64,000 bases of DNA, from NCBI GenBank assembly GCA_022315425.1, contig JAIUPT010000033.1, positions 620,001 through 684,000 of the forward strand, given 5' to 3'. The position numbers and the translations under genes are program-made. This DNA comes from Pseudevernia furfuracea (lineage: Eukaryota; Ascomycota; Lecanoromycetes; Lecanorales; Parmeliaceae). Below the pieces are notes generated by a model, which was given only the letters and a program-made list of their open reading frames with translations, had not been told where the DNA came from and made no database searches. Positions 54,409-64,000 of this stretch are shown here, one piece after another; within the stretch, counting starts at the first letter, position 1, and each line of letters starts with the position of its first letter.

Positions 54409-57400
54409 GTTATCGAAATTCGTGTTTTAGAAGTTATAAAATCGACTTTAAAAGTCGAAATGTCGTTAAAGACTTAAGACTTTTGAGAACGTAATATCGA
54501 CGAGATCACTGCTTCGAGATCGAGAAGTCTTTTTCGATTACTTAAAACAATCTTTCGACGACGAGACTAAGAATTATTCGAGGCCTTCTAAGAAATCTCG
54601 AAAGCTACGTCTGACGTATTAAAACGAGAATCTAAGAGTCTCTTTCGATTACTTGAAGTGATCTTTCGACGAAGAGATTGAGAGTTATCGAGAGTCTTCT
54701 AAGAAGTTGTTTTCTATTAAGAAGCTTGAATGCGTGATAACTCGTCTTCGTAATTCTTGATGAGATTCATCGCATTCTCGAGATTCTTGACATTGTATCA
54801 TTTATCGTGTTTCGGCTTATATTCTTTTTATTTTATCAAATACTCTATAGCGAGACTCCGTTCTTTAATAATAATTCTCTTATTTAACAATCTATCAATT
54901 ATATAAAACTTGAAAACATTAGTATCGTCGTCGACGAAAACAGACGACGAATAATCGAGTCGCGAACGATCAAAAGAATTCTCGTCGAAAGCTAACACAG
55001 GTTTCAGTTGAGCTACGATAAAGATCGAGTATATTCGTCAATTCGTGAAAACGTCGAGAACGTAGACAAGTCGTCTCACGCGTTTAAGAATCTTAAAAGG
55101 GTCGATATACTGCAGCGTTAGTTTCTTTATAATTTTCAGATTCGTTAAAATATTATAATTCTTGTCTAGATATAACTGCGCTTAGTTATCGACTTTAAGA
55201 AATATTAACTAATGTCGACGATCGTAGTGAAATTTATTAGGTATTTACGCGAAGTCGATAGCGTTCTTTGCGAAAGCTCGAGTTGTGATATAATCTACTG
55301 TTGACGATAATTTTAATAAATTAAGAGATCTGTTAGATGTAAAGTCGTAGAAGACTTCGTTTAAGATGCTTTTAAAACTCGTTGAGTTGTTAAGCAAGTT
55401 CTAAATTCGTGATAGAATTTTAGATTACATCGACGACTTTTCGAGCGTATATATATAATATCTCAGAGCAATCTCTGCTGTCTGATTTATACGTTCACTA
55501 ACGTCGTCGATTTATGAATAATATGTCGTCGAGTATAGAAGTTTCACGTCGAGAAGCTTAAAAAGCGAAGCTTATAATTTTAATAGAAATTTCGAGTTTT
55601 TATCGCTGATAATTATCTTAAGAATTTCTCAGTCGACGATATCGAGACGATTTAGAAGGGCTTTGACTCAATTAGCTACTTTTCAAATAGCCTTTTCGAC
55701 TATTAATTGAATTATCTTAATGAATTTATAAGTTCTCGATACTTTATGATAGTGTCTAGAGATTCGCTTAATAGAGACAATGTCAAAATAAAATTCAATG
55801 TTAGCGTATAAAATAATATCGATGACGAGAAGATCGACTATAGACTGTTATAAAATATATATCGACGAGTTTATAAAGCTTGATATTTCGAGTAGTGTCG
55901 AATAAAATCACGAAGTAGCTTGATAATATTATAAATATATTAAAAAATCGAGACTATTTCGTAACATCTCTAAAATCTCGAATATTCGAAGTCGTAAGTA
56001 ATAGTCAAGATCTTCTTAACAAGATTGCTTAAAATGCACAGACGATGATATTCTGAGATTTTGTCGATATGAAATATTAAGTCGTTACTTGTTTGATTAG
56101 AATTCGAGGTCGATTTCGAGAAATGAGATTCTCGTTTCGACATTATCAACTTTAAGAAAACTTTCGTCGATGTCGCTGTTGAGAGCGACTTCAAGAAAAC
56201 TTCTAATTAATTTTTCGATGTCGTTGATTCAGACGACTTCAAGAAAACTTTTAACTAATGTTTTGTTATCGACGTCTCTAATCGAGAGGAGAAGTAAGGA
56301 TCTGCTTCGATAACAGAAAGATCTCTCTCTTGAACAAATAATAAGAATACGACGTTCTCGTCGAGAGCAGCGTTGTCGTCAATTTGCTTAAAAATTCGTT
56401 TTTAGTAACTATTCTCTTCATAGCTCAAAAGACATTTTTCTCGAAAAGATTTACTTATTTGAATTAGAACAGCGATAAAGAAAACGTCGATAGCAAAGAG
56501 GAAATCGAGCTCGAAATAATTCGAGAACAAGCTGTTATCAGAATTAAAATTTATAAGTCTAGATAAGACGTTAAAAACTATGTATTCTTTTTTAGACTTA
56601 TATCTAATATCGAGATTGAACTATCGCAGAAACTATAAGACACGAATAAGTCTAACGTTTATGCGTATAGTGAAGATCGTTGATACTATAAAATTCTATC
56701 TCATAATATTCAGAATTGCGAAATAATTAGTTTGAACTTTTACGAGATTTTTAAAAGATTCTATCATGTGTCTGATCTTCTTAAGCACTTAGACGAATTC
56801 GACTATTTTTAGCTCTATAAGTCAGTAGTTCTATTCGATAGAGGTTAGAAGTCTTAACAGAAAAAGTATCGACTTCATATCAATATAAAAGAGTCATTTT
56901 TTAACGAAATCTTTATTGTTCTTGACGTGAAATACGATAGCGTCGAAGTCGAATTCTTTAAAGACATCTAGATCAATTCAAAGAATTCTCTTATCGTCGA
57001 AATACATTAGAATCGAAGACTCAAAAAGTGCTTTCTGAAGCATCTGAAATAACGTTATTTAAGAATTTAATAACGCGAAAAGACGTTTTCTCGACGAGAA
57101 TTACTTACGCTATTAATCTATTACTGAAGTCTTCTTAAGAAGTAGTATTTTGAGTTTCTATAAAGATTTAACAAGTTAAGTATAAAAGTTTACGTATTAA
57201 CGAAGATATTCGATAAGATTTAGATAGTGTTCAAGTTTATCGAGAGTACTTAGATACTCGAGATTCGAGATTATTTTCAACTTTTTCTTTGAGAAAATCA
57301 AGTCGAAAGAATTTATCTTTCGACTCAGAAGATTGACGTTAAAATATTTTAAAAATGTCTTAATTGACGAGATCGTAATATTGTACTTTATAAACAGCTT

Positions 57401-58627
57401 AAATGATTCTTTTAGATCTCGTAGGTGTTCTTATAGACTGACAGCGTTAGTGATAATATCGTCTATATATACTTTTGCTCTGCGTACACGTCTCAGAATC
57501 TTATCGATTTGACGCTATATATAAACAATCGAATTTATACATCTTATTATTAAGACGTTGAATGTTTCTTGATCGCGATAAGTTATCACTATTAACATGT
57601 ATCTATAGTCGAGATGCATACGTTATCAATAAAAGAATAAGATTACGTCGAGGCAAGAAATGAAGTTATAGCTTAATAACATGTTCACGACTTCGTTCTG
57701 TAGCGACGAAACGTACGCATTACGAAGAATCAAGTTATTTAATTCTCGAATGTTTACGACTGATCGATCTTTTCGCTGATTATTCGAAAATGTTTTTTAG
57801 ATTACGAAAACAGAATAAACGAAAGACGTGACGTTCTTGATATACTTCAATCGACCTTGTTTCTGAAGTTCGTCAAAAGTTTTATCGACGACTTCGCGAT
57901 CTCTGATTCTCAGAAAATAGATCTTTACCTTATCATTGACGCGAAATTGTTAGTTATCTCTCAAGAGAATTTTTCATTCATTTATTCTCGAGGACCTTAA
58001 CGAATTTAGTGTCTATTTAGATTTTCGAAAATTCTCTTATTAGATTTGCGAGTGCTTGAGTAGCTTAAGAATCTTTATAGATTATTACTTCGTTAAATAG
58101 CTTTGTTTCTCGAACATTAGAATCTAAGAAAACGAACGACTCGAAACGAGATTTCAACGCTATTATCGTTAGATGAGATTTCGACTTCGTTTTCGTTTTC
58201 GATCGAATCGTAACGAAATTAGATTCGATGAAAGCTTAAAAGCAGTTCTCGTAATTCATTTTTAAAACACTTTCAAGCTTGAGTTTCCTGAGTACTTGAA
58301 TTAAGAAGTTCGATTTGTTTCTAACTAACACGTCGATTATAATATAATTCACTAAATGAGCGAAAAGTATAAGATTTGTTTAAGTAGAGAATTCGAATAA
58401 GAAATTACGATTAATAGACAATTTAATCTCTTTAATAGATAGAATCATGTCACTATAAAAAGATACTATTATTGTCGATTTGACGTGCACCTTTCTTTTA
58501 ACAAACTCGTCTCGAGACTTAATCGAAATCTTTATCGAAGTCTTATAGTTATCTATATAAGCTTTCTTATCGATGACATTAATAACGATATTCTCTAATT
58601 CGAGAATATCGTTTTTTATAAGCATCT
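54409..58627 (-). pseudogene. Ty3/gypsy protease-RT-integrase-chromodomain relic, minus strand
   Basis: Reading leftwards on the minus strand: a retropepsin-flank frame at 58625-58380 (IDNYKTSIKISIKSRDEFV, VHVKSTIIVSFYSDMILSI); reverse transcriptase at about 57900-57400 (GRLKYIKNVTSFVYSVFV, VVNIRELNNLILRNAYVS, FISCLDVILFFYW); and near 55130-54750 a chromodomain-type end (LTLQYIDPFKILKRV, FKFYIIDRLLNKRIII, RSLAIEYLIK*KEYKPKHD, with the conserved Trp of the core turned into a stop). Many stops and frameshifts. The gag end is missing: the protease part abuts a copia LTR at 58628. Confidence 0.75.
54521..54708. repeat. Direct repeat, period 111 bp, in the gypsy 3' region
   Basis: Two copies (about 54521-54597 and 54632-54708) share TTTCGATTACTT, ATCTTTCGACGA, GAGA.T.AGA.TTAT.CGAG and CTTCTAAGAA. 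They lie just outside the chromodomain relic. Confidence 0.6.
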
Positions 58628-58749
58628 TGTCAAGAATAGGTGATAGAACTCTTAGTTGTTTACTGTAGAATGCTACGAGAGTAAAGAGCGACTATGAGGA
58701 TGCGCCTTAGCGCATCACGTGACCATGTCACGTGACCCGAATTTTGACA
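58628..58749 (-). repeat. Copia 3' LTR, minus orientation (copy B)
   Basis: 122 bp. On the minus strand it runs TGTCAAAATTCGGGTCAC..CTATTCTTGACA, perfect TGTCAA/TTGACA inverted ends. It is immediately preceded on that strand by GCGAAGGGGAG, a good polypurine tract. It contains two CACGTGA copies (58715-58736) around a short spacer, and is less mutated than copy A. Confidence 0.88.
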
Positions 58750-61700
58750 CTCCCCTTCGCTCGCATACTCAAACATACGAAAACACGATTTTCGCACTTC
58801 GCGACGCAAGAACCTCAATCGGGTTAGCGCGAAGTCCGATTCACAAAAGTGAAGAAATCAAGTTCTGAAAACGACTATATCAAATTCGAAGACATATAAA
58901 AATCCGTTCTGGTTCTTTATACAAAACTTCCATTTTCCGAAAAAAGGCGATTTTTTGAAAGTTTTCTTTGAAATAGACCTGATGCACATCAAATTTCTAT
59001 CAAAACGAGGTCGATGAATACATGAGGCAGTGAAAGAATACTGAAGATCTGACGTTCACAGACAAGATGAATAGCGTCACTTCTTTGAAACTGACGACTT
59101 CAGGTTAGAAGTAAGAGCGCTAAGGATTAGTCTTTGACGCTGAGAAGATGTTCTGAGACTGATTTTATCTCAAGAACATCGCGAAAGACAACGAATTTGT
59201 CGAGGCAGAGAACTTTGATGAGATCGTCGATTATTTGTTTATTCGTGAATACGAATTGCATATTCACGATGTCGTCATTGACTTTTTCACGCACGAAATG
59301 ATGAGCGATATCAATGTGCTTGATGCGAGCATGGAACTAAGCGTTCTTGACGAAGGCAATTGCGCTCTAATTGTCGTCGAAGATTATGATGACTTTCGAG
59401 TCAGAGTTTCGAGACCGCAGAAGTTGATTGAGAAGAGTTTTTAATCAAATAACTTCTTTAATAATCAACGTTTAATCGATATACTCGACTTCGCAAGTGA
59501 ATAACGCGACGATGACTTGACGCTTTGATGATCAGCTAATGACGCCGCTATCGACGTTGAATAGGTAATCGAAGATAGATCTTCGAGTCGAGTCGTCAGC
59601 TCAATCGAAATCGATATATTCGATAAGGGCTTGAAGGAATTCTTTATACACGAGTTCGTAGTGTATCGTGCCTCTAAGATATCGAAAGATTCGAATCACT
59701 GCATTTCAGTGTGTCTGAGTCGAATTGACTAAATAGCGACTGATAAGAGAGACAGCATAAACGATATCAGAACGAGTTTTTAACATTATATACATAAGGG
59801 ATTTCACGATAGATTGATAGTTCTCGTATAGCTTCCTCGAGACAACATAGTTCTCTTTCGCAGATTATAGCTTGCGACTGGTTTTCAGAGACGTAAAGAC
59901 TGAATTGAGACTTTAATAATTGAAATACTTTAAGAGACGAGTAACATAGACTGCTTGTCTCAGACGAAGAATATCGACGACACGATTTCTTTTAACGATC
60001 ATGTCTAAATAATAGACGTAAGGTTCTAAGTCGAACATGTGAAACTTGTTATTAAGAGTCTTTTTGATGCGCTAAATGCCGATTTTGCTAAGATCGATAA
60101 TTAATATATCGTTCACATAGAGAGCTACAATAATATTCTTCTTGACGTTCATAAAGACACTCTCGTTCGATTCGATGAATATCAATTCGAGTTTTTTCAT
60201 ATACTTTGAGAAGTACTAATATCAAATTCTAAGAGATTGCTTGAATTCATAGAGAGTCTTATTTAGTTTATAAACTTTGATATTGTTCTTGCTGAAATCA
60301 TCGAGCTGTCGCACATAAATCGTCTCTTAAACGTTATCGTAGAGAAAGACGATTTTGACGTTTATTTATTTCACGTTCCAGTTTAGGGTCGCTATTAGAA
60401 TAAAGATCGTCTTATAACTTATAAACTTGATCACTAAGGCGAACGTGTTATGATAGTCACGACTCTTTTATTGTTCGAATTCTCGAATCACTCAGCGAGT
60501 CTTATAGCGAGTGACTTTCTTAGCGAGATCTCGCTTTACGATATAAATTCAGCGATCTCTTAAAATATGAGCATCTAAAGGCGTCTGAATCAGACATCAA
60601 GTATTGTTATTTATAAGAGATTTATATTCATCTTATATGACGAGCTCTCAGTGTATGCGAGAGAGTTGATTGAAAATGATCTATTGATAGGTCGTCGGCT
60701 CGAAAATATTCGACTTATTGACATAATTCGTTAGTAACGCAAAGGTCGCGAATGTTCTCGAGAGAGAGTTAAATGATAGATCTCGTAGGTTCGAAATCGT
60801 ATTGTCGAGATGATCAAGAAGTACCCTTTGAATCGCACTTAGCTCGAGGTCTTCGCGAATCATTTCGACGACAGTGAGAGAACGAGTTATTTCTTTGATA
60901 GCTGATAATGTAGCAATTGATCGAGAGATTCGCGCGAACGTGATCGATGATACGAATCGTGCGGGGGACGAGGGCTTTGATATAGACGTCTGCTTTCCAG
61001 CTGGCTATGGAAAATTTGATTTTGATCTATTTATTACAGATACAGATACAGTCGTTGAGGGCTTCATAATAAAGATAATGTCTTTCGAAATGTTAGTAAT
61101 ACGCTATTCATTAAGTGTCTTCTCTATAGCGAATGCTGATATATAAAGACGTTGTCGCTTGATCGAGAGCTCATAAACGTTCGTCTTTTCTTCGAGGTTC
61201 ACAATCAAGAGACGCTTCTCAACGAAGTGAACATTATTAACTCGAATAATCTTCTTCTTGATGAGGTTATATAGGCGGAAAATGAACTCCTCTTCATATC
61301 CCAGAAGGACACACTTTTCGCTTTTATTTACGAGTTTCTTTTGAATACGCTTCAACGCATAGACGATGAAATCAATCTTATTGTCGAGGCGAATGCGATA
61401 GATCTTATAGTCTCGTGACTCTAGAAAGGCTTTGAAACGTAAGAATATAATAAACGTTTCACTCTTATGACGAATACAGTACACTTTAGAGTAGGAGGTG
61501 AAATCATTCTTGAATGTTATAAAGTATCTGTAGTTATTGAATTCAGTAGGGGACAGAGACTCTACGAGATTACTATAAACAAATTCGTTAGGCTGCGTTT
61601 CTGACTCTGTGAGACTATCATGAGAGATAGTCTTCTGACGTCTCATGACATAGCATTCGCAGATGTGCTCCTCCGCAATATCCTTGATGAAGTTCACCTC

Positions 61701-64000
61701 AACGATCATATTTGAGAGCTTGTTCAGATTGTTCTGACCCAAATGGTCCATGCGAGCATATTAGAGTTGATGAATGTTATGACGAATGCAGTAAACTTTA
61801 GAGTAGGAGGTGAAATTATTCTTGAATATCACAAAGTATCTACAGTCATTGAATTTAGTAGGGGACACTATAGATGATTAGAGCACTATTTCGGCTCTGT
61901 CAGAGATTCAAAAAGAAGAGATCACGATTGCGAGTATCGATAAGCTTCAGGTCGTTCTTAATGAAAATATATTTTATCTTATGAAAGGAGACAGCGATGT
62001 CGAAGTTTAAGAGTTTATCGATCGAGAGAAGGTTAACGTTCATATCGAGCACATATAAGATATTTCGCAGAGTGACTGTCACACACTCTTTTCTGATCAC
62101 ACAGTCGAGACTAATAATATCATAGTCTTGAGACTGCACTTCGCTTTTCTCGATGCCCTTGATCGATCGAGAGTAGATCTTTTCGTAGATAATAAATATC
62201 GAACGATTCGCGAAAGAATAACGAGAGCAGTCTGAATCTACGACGACTCGAGTAAGAAGATTCACGAAATTCGCAGTTATGAGACTATGTTCGAGAGCTT
62301 TCGTGACGATCAGATTAATGACTTGATCATCAGCCGCATCGAGAATATTGAAGTCGTTCGAGTTGATATTCGAATAATATATGATGAAGTTTAATTTCTT
62401 CAGAAAGATATAATTGATATTAAGATAATTGTTCTCCTCTGAAGCAGAGATATTAAAAGACGTCTCTTCGATACGCTTGCGCTTGTTATTTAAGAGTTTA
62501 TTTTCGAAGTCGAAGATCTTTATCTTCTTCTTCTTTTTCTCTTTCGTTATGAATTTCTCAAACTTGAAATAAGAGAACTTGATTTAATATTTGACAAAGA
62601 GATATCTGAATTTGTGATTAGCTATCTTACACGAAGAGCAGATCTCACGATTAATATTAGAGTCGTCGAGATTATTAAAAGCAGCTTGTTTGTTTTTGCT
62701 CTTATCGTTGTAAACGATATATATAATCAGTTCTTCTTCTTTGAAGGAGATTCTAACTTCTTCGTTCACGACGATCACGATAATCTCTTGAAACTTGACG
62801 AACTTGTTCTCAAAGAGATCATGATTTTGAATATAACTTGACTCGAATATGTCGTAAGAGTCGTCAAGTCTCATAAGGAAAATTAGAATTCGCAGAGACT
62901 TCGAAATAACGAGAGATTTATGAAGACTGATAATGTCGAAGATGATCTTGCGAAAGTTCTTTTCGTATCAACGAACTCTCTCTTCTTCAAGAATAAGATC
63001 GAATATTCGACGTATTAGTTTTCTATAGAGACTCGTATTCTTAGACTAATAGTTCTTGATTAGAGTATCGAGCATGATCTAAGAGTCTTTATCGTCGAAT
63101 TCGACTTCGACGAGTTCGCGATCGTTATTCTCGAGACGATAAAAGATAGCGATGCAGACTCTATGACTAATAATCGCATTAAAGAGAACAAGATTATTAA
63201 GCATTAATCAATTGTTGATATCCTGCTTTCATCGACGATATCTCAGATTGAACTTCAAAATGACAATAAAGTTTAGAAAAAAAGCGCTTCCCTCTTCGAG
63301 GGGATCAGTCGCTGAAACTACTAGAGCTGACATGTTCCTTGCGGCGCCTTATGCGCTTGATTCTCCGTCGGTCATGAATGCTGAGGGTTGCTGAGGAGAG
63401 AGAGACGATAGGGGACGAAGATCTTGAAGTCGAAGAAGTCGAAGTCGAAGAAGTGAGATTCAGAGAGCTTTTGGCACGAAGATCGAATAACTTAGTGTCA
63501 CTTGAGGCACTGAGAGTGTCTTCGCTGGCTTCGAATTGAAAGTCAACACTATTAACGTTCGCGGAAGTAGTGAGAGTGAAATAGATGCTCTGATCTCCGT
63601 TAGAGTTCTTGAGAGTTTTATCGATATCTGACAACTTTTGCTGTTACTCTTCGAGTTCTTACACGAGAAATAAGAAGTGCTTGTGCTTGAATCTTCGATA
63701 GATATAGACGATGTTGTTGAGATGAAAGATACTTAGGGGCAAGAAAGATTTAAATTGATCTAGTTTTCGCTGAGACTGTATCGAAGACAATTGCTGAAGA
63801 CGTGTAAATCTTCGAAGGGGAATAACGTTCTTCTTATGTTAAGTCTTCGACAGAGACTCGAATTTAGAATAGTCGCTTCGATGGCTATCGTCGTGAGATG
63901 AAGTCATATTCGATAATAGAATAAAGTCGAATAACGATGAAGAGAATTCGATGACTGAGTTTTAGTTCTCTTCTTTAGAGGACTTATGAAGTCGAAAGAT
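58750..64000 (-). pseudogene. Ty1/copia retrotransposon internal region, minus strand, RIP-mutated
   Basis: Running leftwards from beyond the window: Gag with a serine/threonine-rich stretch (63634-63305) and a zinc knuckle CSSCKIANHKFRYLF at 62650-62584 whose last cysteine is lost; a retropepsin at 62265-61900 (VVVDSDCSRYSFANRSIF, active-site DSG changed to DSD; LDMNVNLLSIDKLLNFDIAV); integrase at 61751-61104 (ECYVMRRQKTISHDSL, FNNYRYFITFKNDFTSYSKV, IRLDNKIDFIVYALKR); reverse transcriptase/RNase H down to about 59100 (SLMYIMLKTRSDIVYAVS, RIFRYLRGTIHYEL, KHIDIAHHFVREKVNDDIV). Frames are broken by stops. The 5' LTR lies outside the window. Confidence 0.85.
61466..61870. repeat. Duplicated ~95-bp segment inside the integrase relic
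   Basis: The segment at about 61466-61560 (GACGAATACAGTACACTTTA..GTAGGGGACA) recurs at about 61775-61867 (GACGAATGCAGTAAACTTTA..GTAGGGGACA), 308 bp away in direct orientation. Both encode on the minus strand the F(T/K)N(Y/C)RYF..FTSYSKVYCIRH piece of integrase. Confidence 0.72.

Larger units (their letters stand above)
48735..64000. repeat. RIP-mutated retrotransposon island
   Basis: About 15 kb with no intact gene. The sequence is rich in TpA; C survives mostly before G (TCGACGACGAG-like strings are common) while CpA and its complement TpG are conspicuously scarce, the footprint expected from RIP, which converts CpA to TpA in repeats. Element-derived frames are recognisable by eye but broken by many stops, with Trp and Gln codons turned into stops. 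The individual relics are listed separately. Confidence 0.88.

Noticed and set aside
59235..59444. Plus-strand 69-codon open frame within the RIP island
   Set aside because: Antisense to the copia RNase H relic (KHIDIAHHFVREKV), which explains its openness.
48735..64000. CRISPR array or other bacterial defence system
   Set aside because: No regularly spaced identical repeats with unique spacers; the organism is a eukaryote and the repeats are retroelement-derived.

Overview
The window is nuclear DNA of a filamentous ascomycete (Pezizomycotina), probably a Dothideomycete. The evidence is: short spliceosomal introns of about 46-92 nt with GT..AG ends; single-copy fungal housekeeping genes on both strands; a block of long, related introns resembling the introner-like elements described in Dothideomycetes; and an AT-rich retrotransposon graveyard carrying the signature of repeat-induced point mutation (RIP).

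Layout. 1-15.4 kb: 3' end of a hexokinase, UTP18 (U3 snoRNP), a near-empty 3 kb stretch, NAD-glutamate dehydrogenase, a small lysine-rich protein and a 1590-residue PHD-JmjC histone demethylase. 15.4-23.5 kb is an accessory-like, gene-poor zone holding a nicotianamine synthase, a frameshifted 2H cyclic phosphodiesterase relic and a secreted GH128 glucanase; the first and last carry the long related introns. 23.5-47.7 kb returns to dense core genes: a TRP-like/flavin-carrier membrane protein, DPB2 (DNA polymerase epsilon subunit B), a NASP/Hif1-type histone chaperone, a Yippee protein, MPE1 (mRNA 3'-end processing), HIS7, dCMP deaminase (DCD1), ATG7, MRM2 (mitochondrial rRNA methyltransferase), a coiled-coil nuclear protein and OST3/OST6. 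Exons were reconstructed by joining frames across splice sites and checking that reading phases add up.

48.7-64 kb holds no intact gene. It is a nested pile of mutated LTR retrotransposons: a Ty1/copia element on the minus strand (gag, protease, integrase, RT, RNase H, 3' LTR), Ty3/gypsy pieces on both strands, a second copia LTR in opposite orientation, and a pair of 86-bp TG..CA direct repeats bracketing a 713-bp core.

How the genes relate: most are unlinked housekeeping functions. Two divergent promoters stand out. DPB2 and the histone chaperone share 348 bp containing an ACGCGT box, and DCD1 has clustered ACGCG cores just upstream, both consistent with G1/S (MBF-type) control of replication and chromatin supply. 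The best candidates for something new are the intron family in the nicotianamine synthase and GH128 genes, the short-terminal-repeat element in the RIP island, and the duplicated half zinc-cluster motif in the demethylase tail.
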